A stretch of 64,000 nt of DNA from CAWINX01 sp963702055 (GTDB lineage Bacteria; Actinomycetota; Thermoleophilia; Solirubrobacterales; 70-9), in assembly GCA_963702055.1 (NCBI GenBank), contig OY969702.1, positions 124,001-188,000 on the forward strand, given 5' to 3'. Under the pieces are notes generated by a model. That model was not told where the DNA came from and ran no database searches. It was given only the letters and a program-made list of their open reading frames with translations. Made by a program: the position numbers and the translations under genes. Positions 1 through 7,858 of this stretch are shown here, in pieces. Every line of letters begins with the position of its first letter. The first letter of the stretch is position 1.

Positions 1-1205
1 TGGAGGGCGTCCGGATTCACAATCCCGACATCGGCGGCCTGCTGCCGGTCTTCGTCAAGGATCCCTACCCGGGCTTCGAGGTCAAAAGCTTCCCGGAGCT
101 CACCGACGCCGAGCTGGATAACTACGTCGAAGCCAACGTCGCCGCCGTGCGGCACGTGGCAAGAGAGGCGGGTGGGGTGGATGCGGCCCTGGCCAACCAC
201 CTGATCATCGGCCCGGCGATCCTCGCCCGAGCCGACGTCGGCCCCTTCGCGGCGAAGATCCACGGCTCGGCCCTCGAGTACACGGTCAAATCGCATCCCC
301 GCTTCATTCCCTATGCGAGGGAGGGCATGGAGGCCGCTTCGGGCGTCCTCGTCGGCTCCCGCCACACCGCCGAGTCCCTGTGGGAGGCGGTGCCGGACGT
401 CGTGGGCTTGCGAGAGAAGACCAGGCTCGGCCCGCCCGGCGTCGACACCGACGAGTTCAGACCCGGGGGTGAGCGCACCCGGTCGGTCGTCTTCGTCGGG
501 AAGTTGATCGTGTCGAAGGGGGTGGATCTGCTGCTCGCCGCGTGGCCCATGGTGCGTGCACAGCACCCCGAGGCGCGATTGCGGATCGCGGGGTTCGGCG
601 CCTACGAGGAGGGACTGCGACGCCTGCTCGCCGCACTGGAGCGTGGCGACCTCGAGGACGCCGGCGAGGTGGCGCGCTTGGGGCGGGGACTTGAGGGCGG
701 TTCCGCGGAGCCGCTGTCGATCCTCGCCGCCTTCCTTGCCGACCCGCCGCCCGGCTACGCGGAAGCCGCCCGAGCCGTCGCCGGGTCGGTCGAGTTCATC
801 GGTCGCCTCGAACACGACCAGGTCGCCGAGTTGCTTCCTCATGCGGAAGCCCTGGTGATGCCGAGCACCTTTCCCGAGGCCTTCGGGATGGTCGCCGCGG
901 AAGCCGCCGCCTGCGGGGCGCTGTCCGTCTCCGCCGGGCACTCGGGCATGTTGGAGGTGTCGCGGCAGCTGGCGGCCGCCCTGCCGGCGGCGAGCGCTCC
1001 GTTGACCACCTTCTCGGTGGAAAAGGGAGCGGTCGAGGCGATTGCGGCTCGTCTCAACGGCTGGCTATCGCTTCCGGAGGAGGAGCGGGCGGCCGCCCGC
1101 GAGGCGCTGGTTGCGACCGCTCGGCGGCTGTGGAGCTGGGAGGGCGTGGCCCGCGGCGTCATCGCCGCGTCGCGGGGCGAGCTTGACCGTCTGCCGCTTG
1201 CATAG
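1..1205 (+). CDS. GT4-type glycosyltransferase, 5' end outside window
   Basis: GT-B fold glycosyltransferase that should move a sugar from a nucleotide donor to an unknown acceptor. The frame is open from base 3, giving about 400 visible residues, so the in-frame GTG at 147 is internal and the true start lies upstream. The C-terminal half has the donor-site signature PEAFGMVAAEAAACG, with the E-x7-E spacing of family GT4, and VVFVGKLIVSKGVDLLL opening that Rossmann domain. An insert of about 60 residues separates the first strands of the C-terminal domain from the VEFIGRL strand. It ends 15 bases before the oxidase operon. The acceptor cannot be told from sequence. Confidence 0.85.
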   Translation, partial: EGVRIHNPDIGGLLPVFVKDPYPGFEVKSFPELTDAELDNYVEANVAAVRHVAREAGGVDAALANHLIIGPAILARADVGPFAAKIHGSALEYTVKSHPRFIPYAREGMEAASGVLVGSRHTAESLWEAVPDVVGLREKTRLGPPGVDTDEFRPGGERTRSVVFVGKLIVSKGVDLLLAAWPMVRAQHPEARLRIAGFGAYEEGLRRLLAALERGDLEDAGEVARLGRGLEGGSAEPLSILAAFLADPPPGYAEAARAVAGSVEFIGRLEHDQVAELLPHAEALVMPSTFPEAFGMVAAEAAACGALSVSAGHSGMLEVSRQLAAALPAASAPLTTFSVEKGAVEAIAARLNGWLSLPEEERAAAREALVATARRLWSWEGVARGVIAASRGELDRLPLA

Positions 1206-1220
1206 AATGCCGGGCCGCCG

Positions 1221-2012
1221 ATGATGGGTCGCCTCCCGATAGCGAAGATGCTTGCCGCCACCGTTGCGATGACCGCCGCGATCTCAGCGGTGATGGTCTC
1301 GATCAACTGGGACGGCCAGCAGGCCTCCACCGCGGCCCCCAAGATCGACCAGCTGCTCAACGTGATGATCGTCCTCTCGTCCTTCGTCTTCTCGCTGGTG
1401 GTGGTGATGCTCTTCTATGCGCTCTACAAATTCCGCGCGAAGCCCGGCGACGAGTCAGACGGCGAGCCGATCCATGGCAACACCCGGCTCGAGGTCGCCT
1501 GGACGCTGATCCCGACGATCATCGTCCTCTTCGGGGGCGGCTACAGCTGGTCGGTTTTGAACGACATCGAGAAGCCGGCCAAGGACCCGCTGACCGTCGA
1601 CGTCTTCTCCCAGCAATACGCCTGGAGCTTCGGCTACCCGGGCAAGGGCGACGTCTTCTCCCAGGGCGAGCTCCACGTCCCCGTCAACCGCCAGATCTCC
1701 TTCAAGATGCACTCCCAGGACGTCATCCACTCCTTCTGGGTACCCGAGTGGCGGATCAAGAAGGACAACGTGCCGGGGATCACGACGACCGCTGTGATCA
1801 CCCCCGACAAGGTCGGCACCTACCAGCTGATCTGCGCCGAGCTCTGCGGCTTCGGCCACGCGTCGATGCGGGCCAAGGTCGTGGTCGAGCCGCCGGCGGC
1901 CTTCCGCCGCTGGGTCGCGGGGCTGAAGGAGAAGGTTCCCCAGCCGCTCGAGGAATCCGTCACCCAGGACACCGGGGCCAACCCGGTCCCGCTTGGCGCG
2001 GGCGGGGCATAA
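1221..2012 (+). CDS. ctaC: Cytochrome c oxidase subunit II
   Basis: Membrane-anchored subunit that accepts electrons from cytochrome c at its binuclear CuA centre outside the membrane. There are 263 residues, with N-terminal hydrophobic segments at about 10-27, 48-68 and 92-112. The cupredoxin domain has a complete CuA set: H170 in VIHSFWVPEW, then C205, E207, C209, H213 and M216 in CAELCGFGHASM. There is no C-terminal haem c domain, so it is a plain aa3-type rather than caa3-type subunit. ATG codons at 1221 and 1224 are both possible starts. It leads the operon with ctaD, a tandem-domain protein and ctaE. Confidence 0.97.
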   Translation: MMGRLPIAKMLAATVAMTAAISAVMVSINWDGQQASTAAPKIDQLLNVMIVLSSFVFSLVVVMLFYALYKFRAKPGDESDGEPIHGNTRLEVAWTLIPTIIVLFGGGYSWSVLNDIEKPAKDPLTVDVFSQQYAWSFGYPGKGDVFSQGELHVPVNRQISFKMHSQDVIHSFWVPEWRIKKDNVPGITTTAVITPDKVGTYQLICAELCGFGHASMRAKVVVEPPAAFRRWVAGLKEKVPQPLEESVTQDTGANPVPLGAGGA

Positions 2013-2025
2013 TGGGGGCGATCTG

Positions 2026-3930
2026 ATGGTTGCCGCGATCAAGCGTCCGGGATGGATCAGAGGAGCGCTCGGCACGGTGCTGGGCGCGGCCTTCGGCTTC
2101 GGCCTCGTCGTCGCGCTGCGCGCGATCTCCGGCCTGCCGATCTTCCAGACCGAGCAGACCGGCTACCCGCACGTTGTCGTGCCGCTGATCACCGGTCCGC
2201 TCGGCTTCCTCGCCGGGTTCGGCTGCTTCGACTACTGGCTGCGCTGGGCGGCGGGGATGCCGACGATCCCCGAGGACCACTCCCAGCACGGCGCCAAGAG
2301 CTGGAAGGACTACTTCCGCTTCAACACCGATCACAAGGTGATCGGCATCCAGTACATCTGCACCACCTTCTTCTTCTTCTTCATCGGCGGCCTGATGGCG
2401 ATGCTGATCCGCGCCGAGCTGGCCCAGCCCGGCACTCAGATCGTCGACGCCGCCACCTACAACAGCCTCTTCTCCACTCACGCGGTGCTGATGATCTTCG
2501 TCTTCGTGATCCCGGTCTTCGCCGGGATCGCCAACTACGTCCTGCCGCTGATGATCGGCGCGCCGGACATGGCCTTCCCGCGGCTGAACGCGCTCAGCTT
2601 CTGGATGTTGCCCCTTGCCGGCCTGCTCTTCATCGGCAGCTTCCTGGCACCGGGCGGTGCCTTCGACGCCGGCTGGACCGGCTATGCGCCGCTTTCGACC
2701 GGGGCGCCGCTGGGGCAGTCCTTCTTCAACCTCGGCGTGCAGTTCGCCGGCGCCTCCTCGATCGCCACGGCGCTCAACTTCCTGGTCACGATCATCACCA
2801 TGCGTGCGCCCGGGATGAACTTCTGGCGAATGCCGCTGCTGGTCTGGGCCAACCTCTCGACCTCGCTGTTGGTCGTCGCCGCGACGCCCTTCATCGCCGG
2901 CGCCCAGTTCATGGTCCTCCTCGACCGCCTCCTCCACACCAACTTCTTCCAGTTCAGCGGTGGCGGCGACGTGATCAGCTACCAGCACATCTTCTGGTTC
3001 TACTCGCACCCGGCCGTCTACATCATGATGTTGCCCGGGTTCGGGATCATTTCGGAGGTCATCTCCACGCACGCCCGTAAACCGATCTTCGGATACCGGC
3101 TGATGGCGCTGGCGCTGCTCGGAATCGTCGTCCTCAGCTACTCGGTCTGGGCACACCATATGTTCGTCGCCGGCATGTTCAGCTGGTTGCGGGTTCCGAT
3201 GATGATCACCACGCTGCTGATCGCAGTGCCGACCGGGATCAAGATCTTCTCCTGGTTAGGCACGCTCTACTTCGGCAAGATCCATACTTATTCGACCGCA
3301 ATGCTGTTCGCGCTCGCCTTCATCGTCACCTTCACGATCGGCGGCATCAGCGGCGTGATGCTCGGCATGGTGCCGATCGACATCCACGTCTCCGACACCT
3401 ACTTCATCGTCGCCCACATCCACTTCGTCCTCTTCGGCGGCTCGGTCTTCACGATCTTCGCCGGGATCTACCACTGGTTCCCGAAGATGACCGGGCGGAT
3501 GTACGACGAGAAGCTCGGCCGCGTCCATTTCTGGGGCACCCTGGTCGGCACCTGGGGAACCTTCATCCCGATGCACTGGATCGGGATGGACGGGATGCCG
3601 CGGCGCGTCGCCGACTACGCGGCTCAGTTCGGCAACTGGAACCTGCTGATCAGCTGCTTCGCCTTCATGCTCGGCGCCATCCAGCTCGTCTTTCTCTACA
3701 ACATGATCGTCAGCTGGCGGTTCGGGCCGAAGGCCGAGGCCAACCCATGGCGCGCCAACTCGATCGAGTGGCAGGTCTCCTCGCCGCCGCCGATCTTCAA
3801 CTTCGACGAGATCCCCCGTGTGGTTGGCGGCCCGTACGAGTTCGGCGTGCCGGGCGCGAAACACGCGATCATGGCCGGTGAAGGGGCTGAGGTCCCGGCG
3901 CCCGAGCCGAGCGTGGTGGGGTCGACGTGA
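2026..3930 (+). CDS. ctaD: Cytochrome c oxidase subunit I, A2-type active site
   Basis: Catalytic haem-copper subunit reducing O2 to water with proton pumping. I chose the ATG at 2026 (634 residues) because GGGGGCG lies just upstream; an in-frame TTG at 1993 overlaps ctaC. An N-terminal extension of about 100 residues with two hydrophobic segments precedes the usual 12-helix core. All metal ligands are present: H152 and H466 (low-spin haem), H464 (high-spin haem), and H328, H377, H378 (CuB), with cross-link Tyr332. The helix VI motif is YSHPAVY rather than HPEVY, so the usual proton-channel Glu is replaced by the Tyr-Ser pair known from A2-type oxidases. It overlaps the next gene by GTGA. Confidence 0.97.
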   Translation: MVAAIKRPGWIRGALGTVLGAAFGFGLVVALRAISGLPIFQTEQTGYPHVVVPLITGPLGFLAGFGCFDYWLRWAAGMPTIPEDHSQHGAKSWKDYFRFNTDHKVIGIQYICTTFFFFFIGGLMAMLIRAELAQPGTQIVDAATYNSLFSTHAVLMIFVFVIPVFAGIANYVLPLMIGAPDMAFPRLNALSFWMLPLAGLLFIGSFLAPGGAFDAGWTGYAPLSTGAPLGQSFFNLGVQFAGASSIATALNFLVTIITMRAPGMNFWRMPLLVWANLSTSLLVVAATPFIAGAQFMVLLDRLLHTNFFQFSGGGDVISYQHIFWFYSHPAVYIMMLPGFGIISEVISTHARKPIFGYRLMALALLGIVVLSYSVWAHHMFVAGMFSWLRVPMMITTLLIAVPTGIKIFSWLGTLYFGKIHTYSTAMLFALAFIVTFTIGGISGVMLGMVPIDIHVSDTYFIVAHIHFVLFGGSVFTIFAGIYHWFPKMTGRMYDEKLGRVHFWGTLVGTWGTFIPMHWIGMDGMPRRVADYAAQFGNWNLLISCFAFMLGAIQLVFLYNMIVSWRFGPKAEANPWRANSIEWQVSSPPPIFNFDEIPRVVGGPYEFGVPGAKHAIMAGEGAEVPAPEPSVVGST

Positions 3931-4805
3931 GCACGGCGTCCTCTGAGGCACAGCCGCTGCTGGTCTTCCTCAACGAGGTCGCGGGAGGGCGCAAGCTGCT
4001 CCAGGCGGTCCGTGAGCGCGCCGAGAAGGCGCCTTACGTCGCCGTCGCGGCGCCGCAGAACCAGCCCGCCGTCGGCCAGCTGATCGACTCCAGCGAGCTG
4101 CGCGACGCGGCTCGCGCGCGGGTCGAGGTGACGATGGCGATTCTCTCCGAGTTTGGGATCGAGTCGGTCGGCGAGGTGATGGACCCCGACCCGGCGCTGG
4201 CGCTCGACGACGCGGTCCGCGCCCACGAGCCCGGCGAGGTGCTGCTCTCCTGCCTGTATGAGACGCGCTTCGGCTTCACCCGCAAGGACCTGGTCGAGTG
4301 GGCGAGGGCGCGCTTCGAGCCCGAGGTGACCGTGACCCACATCCCGGTGCGGATCGAGGACGACTCGATCAGCTGGGAGAAGAGCCACACGCTCGTCGTC
4401 GCCACCCAGACCGTCGCCACGCCGGACCTGGTCAGCCGCCTCAAGGAGCGCGCCGCCGGGCACCCGCACCGCTACACGATCATCTGTCCCCGTTCCGACG
4501 ACATGACCGAGGCGGAGATTTCTCGCGCCCTCGCCAAGACGATGGCCGAGCTCTACCGCGCCGAGATCGACGCGACCGGCCAGCCGATGAGCCCCGACCC
4601 CTTTCACGCGGTCAAGAACGCGGTCGAGCACTACCGCGTCGACGAGGTGCTGATCTCGACCTTCGCCGGCGAGATGTCGCGCTGGCTCGAGGAGGACCTG
4701 ATCGGCCGCGTCCGCGAGGTCACCGAGAAGCCGGTCGAGCACATCGAGGTCGGCCGGCCGGCCGAGGCCGTCGCCGCCGCAGTCGCCGAGGGAGGAGAGG
4801 CCTGA
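3927..4805 (+). CDS. Tandem universal-stress-like protein inside the oxidase operon
   Basis: Soluble protein of 292 residues without signal peptide or membrane segments. It looks like two alpha/beta nucleotide-binding-like halves. Residues about 10-145 run from PLLVFLNEVAG to the strand EVLLSCLYETRFGFTRKDL, and residues about 150-280 run from SHTLVVATQT to EVLISTFAGEMSRWLEEDL. The repeated D-EVL-(L/I)S strand, followed by an amphipathic helix with W-R/E, suggests internal duplication. The GTG start overlaps the ctaD stop, and its TGA overlaps the ctaE ATG, so it is translated together with the oxidase. Universal-stress-protein relatedness is my inference from the pattern. A role in oxidase assembly or sensing is only suggested by position. 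Confidence 0.75.
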   Translation: MSTASSEAQPLLVFLNEVAGGRKLLQAVRERAEKAPYVAVAAPQNQPAVGQLIDSSELRDAARARVEVTMAILSEFGIESVGEVMDPDPALALDDAVRAHEPGEVLLSCLYETRFGFTRKDLVEWARARFEPEVTVTHIPVRIEDDSISWEKSHTLVVATQTVATPDLVSRLKERAAGHPHRYTIICPRSDDMTEAEISRALAKTMAELYRAEIDATGQPMSPDPFHAVKNAVEHYRVDEVLISTFAGEMSRWLEEDLIGRVREVTEKPVEHIEVGRPAEAVAAAVAEGGEA

Positions 4806-5431
4806 TGGAGAGCGCCACCGTCGCCTTGGACCACGGCCACGAAGAGCACCACCACGGGCCCCCCGAGGCCAACCAGAGTTCGCGGATCGACCGCCAAACC
4901 CTGGGGATCCTCCTCTTCATCGTCTCCGAGGTGATGCTGTTCGGTGCCTTCTTCGCCTCCTACTTCTTCCTCCGCGTCGTCGTCAACCCGCCGGCCTGGC
5001 CGCCGCACCCCTACACGCTGCCGGTCGCCGTCGCCGGGGTCAACACCGCGATCCTCGTCTCCTCCAGCTTCACGATCCACTACGCGCTGGAGTCGATTCG
5101 CCGCGGCAACCGGCGCGGCCTCAAACTCGGCCTGATCCTCACCTGGATGCTCGGCGCGACCTTTCTCTTCATCCAGATCAACGAGTACGCCCACATCGGC
5201 TTCAGCGCCCGCGACCTCGCCTTCGGTTCGATTTTCTACGGCCTCACCGGCCTCCACGGCGCCCACGTCTTCGTCGGCCTGATGCTGCTCAGTTTCGCCA
5301 CGATCCGCGCCCTGCGCGGCCACTTCGGCCCCGACGCCAAGGACCACCTCGGCGTCGAGGTGCCGGGCATCTACTGGCACTTCGTGGACGTCATGTGGAT
5401 CGTCGTCTACACCACCGTCTACATCCTCTAG
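4805..5431 (+). CDS. ctaE: Cytochrome c oxidase subunit III
   Basis: Integral membrane subunit that stabilises the oxidase core; it carries no redox centre. 208 residues from the ATG at 4805, which shares an A with the preceding TGA (TGATG). A His-rich tail (HGHEEHHHGPPE, residues 10-21) precedes five hydrophobic helices, as in the short form of subunit III. Typical motifs are GILLFIVSEVMLFGAFF in the first helix, the Glu-containing FIQINEYAH, GLTGLHGAHVFVG, and the terminal IYWHFVDVMWIVVY. Upstream sequence in the same frame inside the previous gene is a shadow and is not part of the protein. Confidence 0.96.
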   Translation: MESATVALDHGHEEHHHGPPEANQSSRIDRQTLGILLFIVSEVMLFGAFFASYFFLRVVVNPPAWPPHPYTLPVAVAGVNTAILVSSSFTIHYALESIRRGNRRGLKLGLILTWMLGATFLFIQINEYAHIGFSARDLAFGSIFYGLTGLHGAHVFVGLMLLSFATIRALRGHFGPDAKDHLGVEVPGIYWHFVDVMWIVVYTTVYIL

Positions 5432-5455
5432 CTGCGCTCAGATTCGGCGCAGCCC

Positions 5456-5629
5456 ATGCGCATCTCCGAAGAAGCCGTCTTTCGCTGGGTGGTGATCGTC
5501 GGGATCGCCGCCGCCTCGGTGATCGGCTTGACCCTGTTGACCAGACCGCTGGTCGGGGCGCTCTGGGGGCTGGCGCTGGTTTGCGCGGGCCTGGCCCATG
5601 CGTATCGCTGGTGGAAGGGTCGGGCGTGA
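5456..5629 (+). CDS. 57-residue two-helix membrane protein at end of oxidase operon
   Basis: Short ORF starting ATG CGC ATC, 24 bases after ctaE. The translation has two hydrophobic stretches (about residues 10-28, VVIVGIAAASVIGLTLL, and 33-49, VGALWGLALVCAGLAHA) joined by a short loop TRP, and a basic end RWWKGRA. This size, topology and position fit a small auxiliary oxidase subunit (subunit IV-like), as commonly found after ctaE. No catalytic motif is expected. A different frame over the same bases gives an arginine-rich product and is a shadow. Confidence 0.6.
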   Translation: MRISEEAVFRWVVIVGIAAASVIGLTLLTRPLVGALWGLALVCAGLAHAYRWWKGRA

Positions 5630-5707
5630 CGAAGGCTTGACGAAGTTGTTGAGGTTTCGGCACTCTGTGCGCGTGACAGACAACACATTTCCTCCTGGGC
5701 TGTCAGC

Positions 5708-6019
5708 ATGTCAGCCGTGAGGGAGACCTGGACCGACGAGCGTCTCGACGACCTCAGTCGTCGGGTCGAGGATGGATGCCGCGAGACCCGTGTGGAGATG
5801 CGGTCCCTGCGCCAGGAGATGAGAGCGGGCTTCGAGAAAATAGAGGGCCGTTTCGAGCAGGTGGACGCCCGCTTCGAGAGAGTTGGGGATGGTTTCGAGA
5901 GGGTCAACGGCCGCATTGACTCTTTGCAACGCGCCATCGTGTTTGGCGTGATCGCGCTGACAGCCGCAGTCCTCACCGGCTTCAGCGGAATCGTCGTGCT
6001 GATCGCGACTCAGCTCTGA
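5708..6019 (+). CDS. Coiled-coil protein with C-terminal membrane anchor
   Basis: 103 residues. Residues about 10-75 are charged and heptad-like, with repeated phrases FEKIEGRFEQVDARFERVGDGFERVNGRIDSL cut into about 7-residue units (GRFEQVD, ARFERVG, DGFERVN). This predicts a coiled coil. Residues about 78-101 are a hydrophobic helix (VFGVIALTAAVLTGFSGIVV). The architecture resembles short phage- or DUF1640-like coiled-coil membrane proteins, but I do not recognise a specific family. No good ribosome site is visible. The 3' end overlaps the convergent ctaA by 10 bases. Confidence 0.6.
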   Translation: MSAVRETWTDERLDDLSRRVEDGCRETRVEMRSLRQEMRAGFEKIEGRFEQVDARFERVGDGFERVNGRIDSLQRAIVFGVIALTAAVLTGFSGIVVLIATQL

Positions 6020-6981
6020 ATCAGGGCGCCGGCGGCATCTTCGGCTGCAGCCTCGCTGCGCCTTGGCGCCGTCTCCCCGCGCGGCTCCAGCCGTCCCGCC
6101 GTCGCCACCGTCCACAGCATCGCCAGCCAGGTGAGGGTGGCGAGGGCGACGTGGAGCCAGACGATCTCCGTTGGCAGCTTCAGGGCCCACTGGAGGCCTC
6201 CTACGGCGCCCTGGAGGGCGAGGAGGGCGATCACCGCGGTCAGGGGCCTCACGGCTCTCCTGTCGCCTCCTGGACGGCGCAGCAGGAACCAGACTCCGAT
6301 CGCGGCTAGGCCGAAGACCGTCGCGATCGCCGCGTGGCGCTGGACGACCCATTCCAGGGTTCCGTTGCCCTCAAAGGTGAAGCGGTGGACCAGCTGGCCG
6401 GCGTGGGCGCCGGCGTGGGGGCCCGAGGCGGTCGCGATCGTCCCGGCGAGGATCGTCAGCTGGCCGATCGGGATCAGGGCGCGGACCGCCCAGACGCCGA
6501 GCCGGTCGCTGGAGCGCCGTCGCTCCCAGGGCTCATAGCGCGAGCACCAAGCCAGCGCGAAGGCCGCGTCGAGCAGCATCATCGAGAGGATGAAGTGGAG
6601 CATCACCAGGCCGGGCGCCAGGTGGTGCTTGACGACCTCGGCGCCGAGGATCGCCTGTCCGATCACCCCCAGCGGCAGCAGCGCGCCGAACAGTGCCAGG
6701 TGCCAGCGGTAGGGGCGGCGGAAGAAGGCTCCGACGCTGGCGGCGATCACCGCGAAGCCGACGAAGCCGGTCAGCAGGCGATTGCCGTACTCGATCACCG
6801 CGTGGGAGTCGAGCGGCGGCACCGCCTGGCCGTAGCATTTGGGCCAGTCCGGGCAGCCGAGGCCGGAGCCGGTGAGGCGGACCCCCGCCCCGGTGAGGAC
6901 GATCAGCGAGAGGGCGCCGAGGGCGACCAGCGTCACCTTGGCGTAGCGCTCCGGCGTGATGTTCAGACGCTCACTTACCAC
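6010..6981 (-). CDS. ctaA: Haem A synthase (CtaA/COX15 family)
   Basis: Oxidises haem O to haem A for the aa3 oxidase; integral membrane, eight predicted helices in two similar four-helix halves, 323 residues. An extracytoplasmic loop holds the Cys pair CPDWPKC. Three of the four canonical haem-ligand histidines are seen: VMLHFIL, VVQRHAA and IVWLHVA. The first is Asn in the motif IEYGNRL, where well-studied homologues have EY-x-HR. I believe Asn here is common in actinobacterial CtaA but cannot check. It overlaps the upstream cytochrome c gene by 11 bases, so the two are co-transcribed. Confidence 0.92.
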   Translation of the reverse strand: MVSERLNITPERYAKVTLVALGALSLIVLTGAGVRLTGSGLGCPDWPKCYGQAVPPLDSHAVIEYGNRLLTGFVGFAVIAASVGAFFRRPYRWHLALFGALLPLGVIGQAILGAEVVKHHLAPGLVMLHFILSMMLLDAAFALAWCSRYEPWERRRSSDRLGVWAVRALIPIGQLTILAGTIATASGPHAGAHAGQLVHRFTFEGNGTLEWVVQRHAAIATVFGLAAIGVWFLLRRPGGDRRAVRPLTAVIALLALQGAVGGLQWALKLPTEIVWLHVALATLTWLAMLWTVATAGRLEPRGETAPRRSEAAAEDAAGALIQS

Positions 6982-7657
6982 CCTTGGAGGTGGAGGAAAT
7001 CAGATACTGGACCAGTTGGTTGAGCTGCTGGGCGGTGATGGTCGTGCCGAAGTTCTGCGGCATCACGTTGGCCGGATAGCCCTTGGCGATGTGGGCGTTG
7101 GGGTCGACGATCGATTGGTGGATCATCGCCGCGCTCTGGCCGGGCAGAACCTTGTCGAGATCGGGACCAGTCACTCCACCCGATTTGGCCGCCGCCAGTG
7201 TGTGGCAGCCGCCGCAGCCGTTGTTGGCGAAGACCTGGGCGCCCGGGCCGCCCGGCACCGTCGGCGGCGCCGCGCCCGGCACGCCGGCGTAGCGGCCGAC
7301 GTAGGCGGCGACGTCCTCGAGGTCCTGGCCGCTGACCACATTCGCGGGCATCGAGACCGCTGGATCGCTGTTGGAGGGGCGAGGGTTTTCGACCTGTGGC
7401 TTGACGATCCCCTCGATCGTCGCGCTGTCTTCTCCCGCCGCTCGCGCCGCGGCGAAGGCGTCATCGAGGTTGGGGCCGATCTGGGCCGTCGTCCCTGCCT
7501 GCGCCATGGTGTGGCAGACGCCGCACTTCTGGACGAAGAGGACGCGGCCGCGCGCCTCGTCCGCGGTGCTCGTCCCGCAGCCGGACGCGGCAAGCGCGAC
7601 GCCGGCGAGGGCGGCAAGGGCGAGGGGCAGGCGGATGAGGTTCAAGGACATGGGCAT
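6971..7657 (-). CDS. Dihaem cytochrome c lipoprotein
   Basis: Exported electron carrier of 228 residues. The N-terminal segment LALAALAGVALAASGCGTS is a lipoprotein signal with a lipobox ending at the cysteine, so the protein is probably tethered to the outer face of the membrane. Two class I cytochrome c domains follow: haem-binding CGVCH near residue 45 with later Met in VSMPANVV, and CGGCH near residue 148 with Met in ANVMPQNFG. It is the likely electron donor to the CuA site of the neighbouring oxidase. The transposon at 7734 sits 69 bases upstream of its start and may have displaced its promoter. Confidence 0.9.
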   Translation of the reverse strand: MPMSLNLIRLPLALAALAGVALAASGCGTSTADEARGRVLFVQKCGVCHTMAQAGTTAQIGPNLDDAFAAARAAGEDSATIEGIVKPQVENPRPSNSDPAVSMPANVVSGQDLEDVAAYVGRYAGVPGAAPPTVPGGPGAQVFANNGCGGCHTLAAAKSGGVTGPDLDKVLPGQSAAMIHQSIVDPNAHIAKGYPANVMPQNFGTTITAQQLNQLVQYLISSTSKGGK

Positions 7658-7725
7658 TTGCGGCGCTGGGCGCGCCGGAGTCTATATGTCGAGGCCCCGG
7701 TCGAAGCGGCTTGCCAGGCGTGGCC

Positions 7726-7764
7726 GGTGGGGTGGCAACTATGCCTTCAAGACACGTAGGGCTT
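7726..7764 (+). repeat. Left transposon end: target duplication plus inverted repeat
   Basis: Bases 7726-7733 are GGTGGGGT, the left copy of the target duplication. Bases 7734-7764 are the left terminal inverted repeat, starting GGCAACTATGCC and ending CACGTAGGGCTT. It matches the reverse complement of 10801-10831 at 27 of 31 positions; the differences are at positions 11-12 and 17-18. Confidence 0.9.
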
Positions 7765-7858
7765 TTTTGAGGCTATTGGCACATTTGACGCGCCACGCGT
7801 GACGCCTCGGCTGATTTGCTCGGCCAGCAAGCAACCATTCACCGAGAGGGGGACCCCT

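Noticed and set aside
1960..3159. Long reverse-strand open frame (about 399 codons)
   Set aside because: Product is an Asp/Arg/Glu/His-rich antisense shadow of ctaD with no domain; typical of GC-rich DNA.
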